A stretch of DNA of 6,330 nt from Bacteroidales bacterium. Its GTDB lineage: Bacteria > Bacteroidota > Bacteroidia > Bacteroidales > NBLH01. The position numbers were made by a program, and so were the translations under genes. The stretch is taken from NCBI GenBank assembly GCA_026988445.1, contig JALSLF010000601.1:1-6330 (forward strand), read 5' to 3'. This document shows positions 1-5,623 of the stretch, in pieces (position 1 is the first letter of the stretch; every line of letters starts with the position of its first letter). The notes beneath the pieces were generated by a model. The model was not told the origin of the DNA. It worked only from the letters and a program-made list of their open reading frames with translations, and did no database searches.

Positions 1-226
1 CGCGCTTTTTCTTTTTACCGGAACTTGTTGTGGCTATTTGATTTATTAAATAAGTAAATTTATCGGCATTTAATAAATACAAATCGGTTGAGAGGTATTG
101 CCATTCGGAGCTAAACTCAAAATTTACCTTTTGTTTATAAGCCGCAAAAGTTTTGATGCTTTCTTGAGCAAAAGCCGAATTATATAGTAAAAATAATAGT
201 GCCGGAATTAAAACGCGTAATTTCAT
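1..226 (-). CDS. Exported protein of unknown function, N-terminal part (runs off left edge)
   Basis: An open frame begins with ATG at 226 and stays open for 75 codons to the left edge, so the C-terminus is missing. Residues 1-20 form a typical type I signal peptide: Lys and Arg at positions 2 and 4, a Leu/Ile/Phe-rich core, and a small-residue cleavage site (Ala-Phe-Ala before Gln-Glu at 21-22). The mature part starts with a mixed hydrophilic segment, has Leu/Tyr-rich stretches around 44-62, and reaches a lysine-rich patch (KKKKR) at 71-75. I recognise no family, and the visible portion is too short to assign one. Export to the periplasm or beyond is inferred from the signal peptide. There is no Cys after the core, so it is not an obvious lipoprotein. 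It lies 115 bases downstream of the histidine kinase on the same strand, which is too loose to argue for a shared operon. Confidence 0.75.
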   Translation of the reverse strand, partial: MKLRVLIPALLFLLYNSAFAQESIKTFAAYKQKVNFEFSSEWQYLSTDLYLLNADKFTYLINQIATTSSGKKKKR

Positions 227-309
227 TTTTGTTTAATTTTATTCTGACAGCGAAAATACAATAAATTGAAAGAAAAGAAAAAAGCAAACTTGTTTTAAAT
301 ATGGGGTAA

Positions 310-340
310 TGATAGTACTGTTGTTTTTTGATTGATAGTA
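310..340. repeat. Short direct repeat, TGATAGTA twice, 23-base period
   Basis: The octamer TGATAGTA occurs at 310-317 and again at 333-340. The period of 23 bases is close to two helical turns. The pair lies between the stop codon of the histidine kinase and the start of the exported-protein gene, upstream of the latter on the minus strand. Spaced direct repeats like this can be binding sites for a dimeric regulator, but eight-base repeats are not rare in AT-rich DNA. No function is claimed. Confidence 0.25.
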
Positions 341-341
341 T

Positions 342-1721
342 TTAAGAATTATGAAATGATTTTTCTGAATATAAAGGTAGCGTAAAACTAAAAGTACTGC
401 CTTTCCCTTTTTCTGATTTAATTAATAACTCACCTTTATTGATTTTTATAAATTCTTTAACCAAACTCAGTCCCAAGCCACTTCCTTTTTCTCCATTGGT
501 GCCTCTTTTTATATTTTTTGCATCAAAAATGTTTTCAAGTTCTTTTTCATCCATTCCAATACCTTCATCTATGATGCTTATCACACAATAACTCTTTTTC
601 TTTTCATTAGAAATGTAAATTTTAGCATCTTTTGTAAATTTTATCGAATTTGAAATAAGGTTCCTGAAAATGGTTTCTAACATGTTTCTATCTGCAAAAA
701 CACAGCAATCTTGGAGCTGGTTAATTATTAAAATATTTTTTGATAAAGCGTTATGTTGAAAGATTCTTAAAACGGAGGATAAACTCGTTTTTATATCAAT
801 TTTTTCAGGATAGTATTTAATACCCTTTGATTGGATTTTTGTCCATTCTAGTAAATTTAATAATAAACTATAAGCTTGTTCGCTACTGTCGGATAAAAAA
901 CATAAATATTGATTAAAACTTTCGTAATCCCCTTTTTGTGCTGATTCTTGAATTAATTGTGTGAAATTAATGATGGTATTAAATGGACTTTTTAAATCAT
1001 GTGCAATTATTGAATAAAACTTGTCTTTAGTTTCGTTGGCAATTTTCAATTCTTTTGCTTTTTCCTTTAATTGTTGATATTGAAGTTCGATTTCCTCTTT
1101 TTGTGCATAAATCTGTTCTTTCGCTTTTTTTAGTTCCTCGTTTTTATATTTTAATTCTTTGTTAACGGTTACATAGTATTTATAATAGATATCAAGAAAA
1201 AATACCGAAATAATCATTGAAAAAATTACATATATTGAAAAAACAAAATATTTACTAAATGCATCAGGGTAGTAAAATATGTACTCAGGAAATTTTATTT
1301 CAAAGTAAAATAGTCCAAATACCACTAACAATAATAGTGTAATATACCATATTCTGATTTTTTTTGTGGCCAGTGTATATATTGCAATGCATATTAAGAA
1401 GACAAAATAATGAGTTCCTCCGCTACTTCCTTCATTTGAAATCCATGAAATAGGTATGAGTAAAAATATCGTTGAAAAGGATAAAAAGTTAATGATTTTT
1501 TCAAAATTCTTACTTTTATAAGAAATTATATATGCAAGGATAAAAAAAGTAGCTGAGACTATCGGTAAATACCTAATTTGCTCCGGAATTTTTAGGAAAG
1601 ATATGAGAATGAATGATATACATGACATTATTACTGCAACAGCTAATACTATGTTTAAAGTGCGATGCATTATATTATATCGCTCTTTACTTCCTGATAT
1701 AGCTGATAAAATATCTTTCAT
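342..1721 (-). CDS. Membrane-bound sensor histidine kinase, orphan
   Basis: A 459-residue sensor kinase that should autophosphorylate on histidine and pass the phosphate to a response regulator. The N-terminal third is membrane: about six hydrophobic segments near residues 21-43, 51-67, 77-94, 104-118, 123-140 and 159-178, with no large extracytoplasmic domain. A charged Lys/Glu-rich coiled coil (about 186-230) links to the HisKA domain, whose H-box FYSIIAHDLKSPF carries the phospho-acceptor His241. The HATPase_c domain follows: N-box around RNLISNSIKF (353-362, key Asn358), G1 box DEGIGM (385-390) and G2 box GSGLGL (413-418). All catalytic boxes are intact, and the protein ends soon after the last conserved strand. 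There is no receiver domain and no response regulator gene in the window, so the partner is elsewhere or out of view. The short loops suggest it senses something in or at the membrane; the ligand is unknown. The start at 1721 is the first ATG before the first membrane segment. Met18 is the alternative. The gene is very AT-rich (10 G+C in 60 at 1141-1200). Confidence 0.93.
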   Translation of the reverse strand: MKDILSAISGSKERYNIMHRTLNIVLAVAVIMSCISFILISFLKIPEQIRYLPIVSATFFILAYIISYKSKNFEKIINFLSFSTIFLLIPISWISNEGSSGGTHYFVFLICIAIYTLATKKIRIWYITLLLLVVFGLFYFEIKFPEYIFYYPDAFSKYFVFSIYVIFSMIISVFFLDIYYKYYVTVNKELKYKNEELKKAKEQIYAQKEEIELQYQQLKEKAKELKIANETKDKFYSIIAHDLKSPFNTIINFTQLIQESAQKGDYESFNQYLCFLSDSSEQAYSLLLNLLEWTKIQSKGIKYYPEKIDIKTSLSSVLRIFQHNALSKNILIINQLQDCCVFADRNMLETIFRNLISNSIKFTKDAKIYISNEKKKSYCVISIIDEGIGMDEKELENIFDAKNIKRGTNGEKGSGLGLSLVKEFIKINKGELLIKSEKGKGSTFSFTLPLYSEKSFHNS

Positions 1722-1964
1722 TTTAATACGATTAATTTGCCTTTGTCAATTAATGAATTATCAATCCTATTCTATAGGTCAATAATGCATGTTGGTTAAT
1801 ATTAATTAACTTTTTGTACCCATAAATACTTCTTTTAGCATCATGTCAAATGTGTTAGCTTGTCATATCGAACTTGTTTTTGTCAGACACTAGCTATTCA
1901 CCGGTTGGCGAACATCATAGCCATAATATTTGTTCAATTTTTTAACACAGCTATCCGCAAAAAG

Positions 1965-2030
1965 AACAAGACATGGTGACAATAATATGCTTAACTTGAC
2001 ATTAATATATTGCAGAATTATTGTCTTGTT
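1965..2030. repeat. Nested inverted repeats able to form competing hairpins
   Basis: Two perfect nine-base inverted pairs share their right-hand side. AACAAGACA (1965-1973) complements TGTCTTGTT (2022-2030), and GACAATAAT (1978-1986) complements ATTATTGTC (2017-2025). The right arms overlap by TGTC, so the pairs compete at that point. They could also combine as one bulged stem, with AACAAG pairing to CTTGTT at 2025-2030 outside the inner stem. A further CTTGTT at 1873-1878 could pair with the same AACAAG. No T-tract follows directly, so it is not a simple terminator. It may be a structured leader, an operator region or the remains of a small mobile repeat. The strand of any transcript is unknown. 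Confidence 0.4.
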
Positions 2031-2149
2031 TCATTCAACTATACAAGAATTCTGATATACAGTAGCTATTGTAGTGTAAAATTAAATATTTTTTTTGGTA
2101 AAAACGAAATAATATTTTACAAACTTATGAGTATTTTGAGTAAAATAAA

Positions 2150-2181
2150 TTTGTCAATTTAACATATTACGCCTAATTTTA
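2150..2181 (+). promoter_or_regulatory. Candidate thrA promoter, Bacteroidetes-type
   Basis: TTTG at 2150-2153 is followed after 20 bases by TAATTTTA at 2174-2181. This matches the Bacteroidetes -33/-7 pattern (TTG, 19-21 bases, TAnnTTTG) except for the last base. Transcription would start near 2188 and give a thrA leader of roughly 200 bases that includes the 2291-2304 hairpin. A perfect TAAATTTG at 2146-2153 lacks a properly spaced upstream element. In DNA this AT-rich such matches arise by chance, so this is only the best candidate. Confidence 0.25.
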
Positions 2182-2366
2182 CCGCAAAAATAAAAGCAAA
2201 TTGAATAATTTAATAAAAATATCATTTTTAAGATTGCATAAAGTAGTTTTTAGTGTTTGCTTTTTGTTTACAATTTCTGTTTGTACAACAACCCCTTTGG
2301 GGGTAAATGTTACATAATCTCCTACCTTTAAACTAAGTTTTTTATACGCTTAAAAGCTATTATCAT
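2179..2366 (-). pseudogene. Broken or frameshifted small gene, unknown product
   Basis: On the minus strand the frame from 2349 down to the TAA at 2181-2179 is open for 56 codons. Its first half reads like real protein, with alternating beta-strand character (LSLKVGDYVTFTPKG, then VVVQTEIVNKK). It has no ATG in frame and is preceded directly by a TAA (2352-2350). An ATG at 2366-2364 lies one frame away and runs for 12 codons. The two frames meet at six A's (2343-2338). One extra A, or a -1 shift at A AAA AAC, would join them into about 62 residues. The C-terminal end (Phe/Leu/Ile-rich) looks less protein-like. I recognise no family. It is most simply a decayed gene; a chance open frame or an assembly error in the homopolymer are alternatives. 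Confidence 0.25.
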
Positions 2367-2392
2367 TCGCAAAACAAAATAAAAATACAAAT

Positions 2393-4840
2393 ATGATTGT
2401 TTTAAAATTTGGCGGAACTTCGGTAGCATCGCCTGAAAATATTAATAAAGTTGTAGAAATTGTAAAACAAAAAAGCAGGAAAGCCCAATTAATTGTGGTT
2501 GCTTCTGCCATGGGCGGAATTACCAATTTATTGATAAAAGCCGGTGAATGGGCACAAAACGGGAATGAATCGTATAAGGATATTCTGGGAGAAATTGAAG
2601 AAAAACACTTTTTGGCAGTTGATAAGCTTTTCAGTTATGAGAAACAAAGTGAAATTAAAGCCTTACTAAAACAAATTTTAAATGATTTAGACGATATTTG
2701 TAACGGTATTTTTCTTCTAGGCGAAATTTTTCCGAAAACCAAAGATTTTTTAATGAGTTTTGGAGAAAGATTATCCGCCTTAATTATTTCAGGAGCATTT
2801 AATGAAAATAATATACCCACACGCTTAATAGATGCACGTGATTTAATTATTACCGATGAAAATTTCGGGAATGCCAATGTAAATTTTAATTTAACCAACA
2901 AAAACGTTCAAGAAATACTTTCCGGTATTCAAGAAAATATTTTTGTGTCGGGTTTTATCGCTTCTTCCATGAGCCGTAAACTGACTACTTTGGGACGTGG
3001 TGGTTCTGATTATACGGCATCTATTTTGGCAAGTGCCGTTAATGCCGAGATATTGGAAATTTGGACCGATGTGGATGGGGTGATGACTGCCGACCCGAAC
3101 ATTGTAAGTAGTGCCTATCCGCTTGAAAAGCTTTCGTATGAAGAAGCAATGGAATTATCGCATTTTGGTGCAAAAGTTATCTATTCGCCCACAATAAACC
3201 CTGTTTTGCGTAAAGGTATTCCGGTTTTAATAAAGAATACCTTTAATCCGGAAGGAAAGGGTACACTAATTTGCAAAGAAGGCAGTCCGAACGGAAAACC
3301 GGTAAAAGGATTATCACGTATTAATGATATTGCTTTACTAACCCTTACCGGTGGTGGTATGGTTGGAGTTACAGGCATTGCTTCGCGTTTATTTTCAGCG
3401 CTTTCCAAAGCAAAAGTAAATGTAATTTTTATCACCCAAGCATCGTCTGAACATACTATTACTATTGGTATTGACTCCGGAGAATTAGCGCTAGCACGTG
3501 AAGCGATTTCCAGTGAATTTGAAAACGAAATGGCTTTGGGTAAAATTAAGGAATTAGAAGAAGAAAGCGGTTTATCTATTGTTGCTTTAGTTGGTGATAA
3601 CATGAAATCATCGGTGGGTTTAAGCGGAAAATCATTTAATGCACTTGGCAAAAACGGTATTAATGTACGTGCCATTGCACAGGGTTCTACCGAACGAAAT
3701 ATTTCTATTGTTATTAGCAAAAATGATGTACACAAAGCTTTAAATGTTTTGCATGAGGAATTTTTCCTTTCCAAATTGAAAAAAATGCATATTTTCAATA
3801 TTGGAGTCGGGAATGTTGGCAAAACCTTGATTAATCAAATACGCGATCAATTTGAATATCTTAAAGAAGAATATCAGTTGGAAATTAAAATAGTGGCTTT
3901 GGCAAATAGTAGAAAAATGCTTTTTATGCCCGAAGGAATTGATTTGCAAAATTGGGAGAAACTTATGGAAACCGGTTCGGAGCCAATGTATAAAGATTTG
4001 TTTGTAGAAAAAATAAAATCTTTAAACTTGCGTAACAGTGTTTTTGTTGATAATACTGCCAATGAAAGTATAGCTGCTTTGTATGGGCAAATTCTTGAAA
4101 AAAGTATATCGGTAGTTGCATCTAATAAAATAGCAGCATCATCTGATTACGAAAACTATTTAAAACTCAATTTTTTGGCAAAGAAAAAGAATGCGAAATT
4201 TTTATACGAAACAAACGTTGCTGCCGGATTGCCGGTACTGAAAACCATTAAAGATATGGTAAAAAGCGGAGATAAAATTTTTCGTATGCAAGCGGTTTTG
4301 TCGGGTAGTTTAAACTTTATTTTTAATAATTTCAGCAAAGCTATGCCTTTTTCAAAAGTGGTAAAACAAGCTATGCTTGAGGGCTATACCGAACCCGACC
4401 CGCGGATTGATTTAAGTGGTGTAGATGTAGCTCGTAAAATTTTGATATTGGCGCGCGAAGCCGGTTATGAATTGAATATGAGTGATATTCAAAACAAAGC
4501 TTTCTTGCCCGAAGAATTAATGAATATTGAAAAAGTAGAAGACTTTGTTCAGGAACTGGATAATTTTGACGATTATTTTGAGCAAATGCGTCTGTCTGCC
4601 GAACAAAAAGGCAAAAAATTACGATATGTAGCTGAATTTAATGAAGGAAAAGCATCGGTTGGATTGCGCGAAGCAAGTCCCGAAGATGCATATTACCGGC
4701 TTGACGGTAAAGATAATATCGTGTTGATTTATTCACGCCGTTACGAAGATTTGCCTTTGGTTGTAAAAGGAGCAGGTGCCGGCGCAGAAGTTACCGCTTC
4801 GGGTGTATTTGCCGATATTATTTCTATTGCTAATCAGTAA
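2393..4840 (+). CDS. thrA: Bifunctional aspartokinase / homoserine dehydrogenase
   Basis: Catalyses the first and third steps from aspartate toward threonine and methionine: phosphorylation of aspartate, and NAD(P)H-dependent reduction of aspartate semialdehyde to homoserine, in the cytoplasm. At 815 residues it matches full-length ThrA (E. coli about 820). The kinase half shows KFGGTSVA (5-12), SFGERLSA (122-129), GRGGSDYTAS (201-210) and WTDVDGVMTADP (224-235). A regulatory pair of ACT domains spans about 311-460, with FITQASSEHTI (346-356) and AIAQGSTERNISIVI (427-441), the region where threonine feedback acts in the family. The dehydrogenase half begins with the Rossmann motif GVGNVGKTL (471-479), then NKIA (578-581), ETNVAAGLPV (606-615), LSGSLNFI (636-643) and GYTEPDPR (664-671), with the conserved acidic and lysine residues around Asp673, Asp678 and Lys682. 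It ends in GAGAGAEVTASGVFAD (793-808). The start is the only sensible one, since the kinase fold begins at residue 2. No Shine-Dalgarno sequence precedes it. The gene heads the plus-strand cluster that leads to thrB. Confidence 0.98.
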   Translation: MIVLKFGGTSVASPENINKVVEIVKQKSRKAQLIVVASAMGGITNLLIKAGEWAQNGNESYKDILGEIEEKHFLAVDKLFSYEKQSEIKALLKQILNDLDDICNGIFLLGEIFPKTKDFLMSFGERLSALIISGAFNENNIPTRLIDARDLIITDENFGNANVNFNLTNKNVQEILSGIQENIFVSGFIASSMSRKLTTLGRGGSDYTASILASAVNAEILEIWTDVDGVMTADPNIVSSAYPLEKLSYEEAMELSHFGAKVIYSPTINPVLRKGIPVLIKNTFNPEGKGTLICKEGSPNGKPVKGLSRINDIALLTLTGGGMVGVTGIASRLFSALSKAKVNVIFITQASSEHTITIGIDSGELALAREAISSEFENEMALGKIKELEEESGLSIVALVGDNMKSSVGLSGKSFNALGKNGINVRAIAQGSTERNISIVISKNDVHKALNVLHEEFFLSKLKKMHIFNIGVGNVGKTLINQIRDQFEYLKEEYQLEIKIVALANSRKMLFMPEGIDLQNWEKLMETGSEPMYKDLFVEKIKSLNLRNSVFVDNTANESIAALYGQILEKSISVVASNKIAASSDYENYLKLNFLAKKKNAKFLYETNVAAGLPVLKTIKDMVKSGDKIFRMQAVLSGSLNFIFNNFSKAMPFSKVVKQAMLEGYTEPDPRIDLSGVDVARKILILAREAGYELNMSDIQNKAFLPEELMNIEKVEDFVQELDNFDDYFEQMRLSAEQKGKKLRYVAEFNEGKASVGLREASPEDAYYRLDGKDNIVLIYSRRYEDLPLVVKGAGAGAEVTASGVFADIISIANQ

Positions 4841-4857
4841 AAAAATCCTTAACTTTA
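4827..4857 (+). promoter_or_regulatory. Candidate internal promoter for the MNT-HEPN pair, overlapping the thrA 3' end
   Basis: TTG at 4827-4829, inside the last codons of thrA, is followed by a 20-base spacer and TAACTTTA at 4850-4857. This is the spacing of the Bacteroidetes TTG / TAnnTTTG promoter, with one mismatch in the -7 element (A for G at the last base). Transcription would start around 4864, about a dozen bases before the MNT start codon. It would let the pair be expressed independently of the threonine operon. AT-rich background makes a chance match possible. Confidence 0.35.
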
Positions 4858-4876
4858 CTTTTTAAAGATATTTAAA

Positions 4877-5185
4877 ATGCAAGAAGAACTTAATTACATA
4901 AAAGAAGTTTGCAGCTCGTTTTTTCCCGACTGTAAAATTGTCTTATTTGGCTCTCGTGCTAATCAATATTATGAGGATAACAGTGATTATGATTTTATGA
5001 TAATTACAAAAGACGAGCTGAGTGCCAAAGAAAAATTGAATTATAAAGCAGAAATCCGTAAAATATTAGCTAATCGAAAAATTCCTGTTGATGTGTTTAT
5101 TCAAAGTAAAACTGAGGTAGATAGAAAAAAAAATATAATAGGACATATTGTAAAACAAGCAGTAACAAAAGGTATTGTTTTATGA
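4877..5185 (+). CDS. MNT-type minimal nucleotidyltransferase, probable antitoxin partner of the HEPN protein
   Basis: A 102-residue protein of the small nucleotidyltransferase superfamily (Pol beta fold, MNT; like HI0073). The signature is complete: VLFGSRANQ (22-30) with Gly25-Ser26, the metal-binding pair Asp37 and Asp39 in NSDYDFMI, and a third acidic residue Asp72 in PVDVFI (70-75). It should therefore bind Mg-NTP and may transfer a nucleotidyl group. In the studied MntA-HepT systems the MNT partner AMPylates the HEPN toxin and so disarms it; whether that applies here is inference. It lies 36 bases after thrA and overlaps the HEPN gene by four bases (ATGA), so the two are translationally coupled. 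Near its end is a run of nine A's (5125-5133, codons for Arg83-Lys84-Lys85-Asn86) where slippage would fuse it to the HEPN frame. G+C is low (31 in 120 at 5041-5160), unlike thrA and thrB, which suggests horizontal transfer. The start at 4877 fits the family length. Confidence 0.88.
   Translation: MQEELNYIKEVCSSFFPDCKIVLFGSRANQYYEDNSDYDFMIITKDELSAKEKLNYKAEIRKILANRKIPVDVFIQSKTEVDRKKNIIGHIVKQAVTKGIVL
5125..5133 (+). repeat. A9 homopolymer in the MNT gene, possible frameshift or slippage site
   Basis: Nine consecutive A's lie in the MNT frame as AGA AAA AAA AAT, which contains the slippery heptamer A AAA AAA in the correct phase (5125-5131). In the -1 frame there is no stop from 5131 to 5181, and that frame is the HEPN frame. 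A ribosome or polymerase slip equal to one added A would therefore give residues 1-85 of MNT, 17 linking residues and all of HEPN (236 residues). One lost A leads to a TAA at 5136-5138 after 86 residues. The tract is certain; its biological use is unproven. Confidence 0.5.
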
Positions 5186-5586
5186 ATAAAGATACAAAAG
5201 ATTTTATCGAACAGTGGTTGATAAAAGCAAATGATGATTTATTGGTTATTAATCGACTAATGGAAGGCTCAATTATTGCAGGCTCTGCGATTTGTTTTCA
5301 TAGTCAGCAATTAGTAGAAAAGGTTCTGAAAGCCTATTTAATTTCAAATGGAAAAGAGCTTAGAAAAACACATAATATTGAATATTTATTATCAGAATGT
5401 GCTGATTTTGATGAAGAATTTAATCAAATTGATGCCAAAAACTTGAGTGATTTTGGTGTTGAAATTCGATATCCTGGGGATATTTATCAGCCTTCTGATG
5501 AAGAGGCTATTGAATACAGCCGGTTAGCAAAAGAAATTAAAGAGTTTACGGAAAGAAAAATTCGTAAACTCATAGATAAAGATTAA
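5182..5586 (+). CDS. HEPN-domain protein (HI0074-like), partner of the MNT protein
   Basis: A 134-residue, largely helical HEPN protein of the PF05168 type. Recognisable features are the first helix with the conserved pattern WLIKANDDL (12-20), the central CFHSQQLVEKVLKAYLI (38-54), KTHNIEYLL (62-70) and EIRYPG (94-99), then a charged C-terminal helix. In this family the HEPN member forms a complex with the neighbouring MNT protein. Many HEPN toxins are RNases using an R-X4-6-H motif; this protein has only two histidines (His40, His64) and no arginine at the required distance before either (Arg61 is three before His64). Canonical RNase chemistry is therefore not supported, and it may be a substrate-binding or regulatory subunit, as first proposed for HI0074. 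It starts within the MNT stop codon (ATGA overlap) and ends 37 bases before thrB. G+C is as low as in MNT. Pair assignment is firm; toxin function is inferred. Confidence 0.87.
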   Translation: MNKDTKDFIEQWLIKANDDLLVINRLMEGSIIAGSAICFHSQQLVEKVLKAYLISNGKELRKTHNIEYLLSECADFDEEFNQIDAKNLSDFGVEIRYPGDIYQPSDEEAIEYSRLAKEIKEFTERKIRKLIDKD

Positions 5587-5623
5587 ATTTTTTACTCCAT
5601 AGAATAACGCAACAACTATATTT

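Larger units (their letters stand above)
1722..2392. other. Long intergenic region between divergent histidine kinase and thrA
   Basis: This stretch of 671 bases holds no intact gene that I can support. It should contain the divergent promoters of the histidine kinase (leftward) and thrA (rightward). Three things stand out and are listed separately: nested inverted repeats at 1965-2030, a weak Bacteroidetes-type promoter match at 2150-2181, and a broken minus-strand reading frame at 2179-2366. A small GC-rich hairpin, ACCCC-TTTG-GGGGT, lies at 2291-2304. A locally less AT-rich patch around 1895-1925 has no recognisable content. I found no tRNA, no known riboswitch and no insertion-sequence ends. 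Confidence 0.7.

Noticed and set aside
1603..1785. Plus-strand 60-codon frame overlapping the 5' end of the histidine kinase
   Set aside because: Most of it is antisense to the coding start of the kinase, and the product shows no domain.
1795..1815. Hairpin GTTAAT-ATTA-ATTAAC followed by five T's, resembling an intrinsic terminator
   Set aside because: The stem is six pairs, nearly all A-T, and no plus-strand gene lies upstream to be terminated. It is likely AT-rich background.
2127..2162. Short ORF (11 codons, three Ile) upstream of thrA as a leader peptide
   Set aside because: It contains no Thr codons, lies more than 200 bases before thrA and upstream of the best promoter candidate, and has no paired terminator structure after it.
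2291..2304. GC-rich hairpin ACCCC-TTTG-GGGGT as a terminator or riboswitch part
   Set aside because: The stem is only five pairs and no T-tract follows on either strand. It is noted within the intergenic description but no function can be supported.
2307..2336. Possible leader peptide before thrA (nine residues, four of them Leu) after a GGGGG stretch
   Set aside because: A threonine operon attenuator would be expected to carry Thr or Ile codons, and this has none. No terminator/antiterminator pair follows it before thrA.
3181..3822. A 213-codon open frame on the minus strand, antisense to thrA
   Set aside because: It lies wholly inside thrA, whose motifs are unbroken. The antisense product is Ser/Pro/Phe-rich with no recognisable domain, as expected for a mirror of a real gene.
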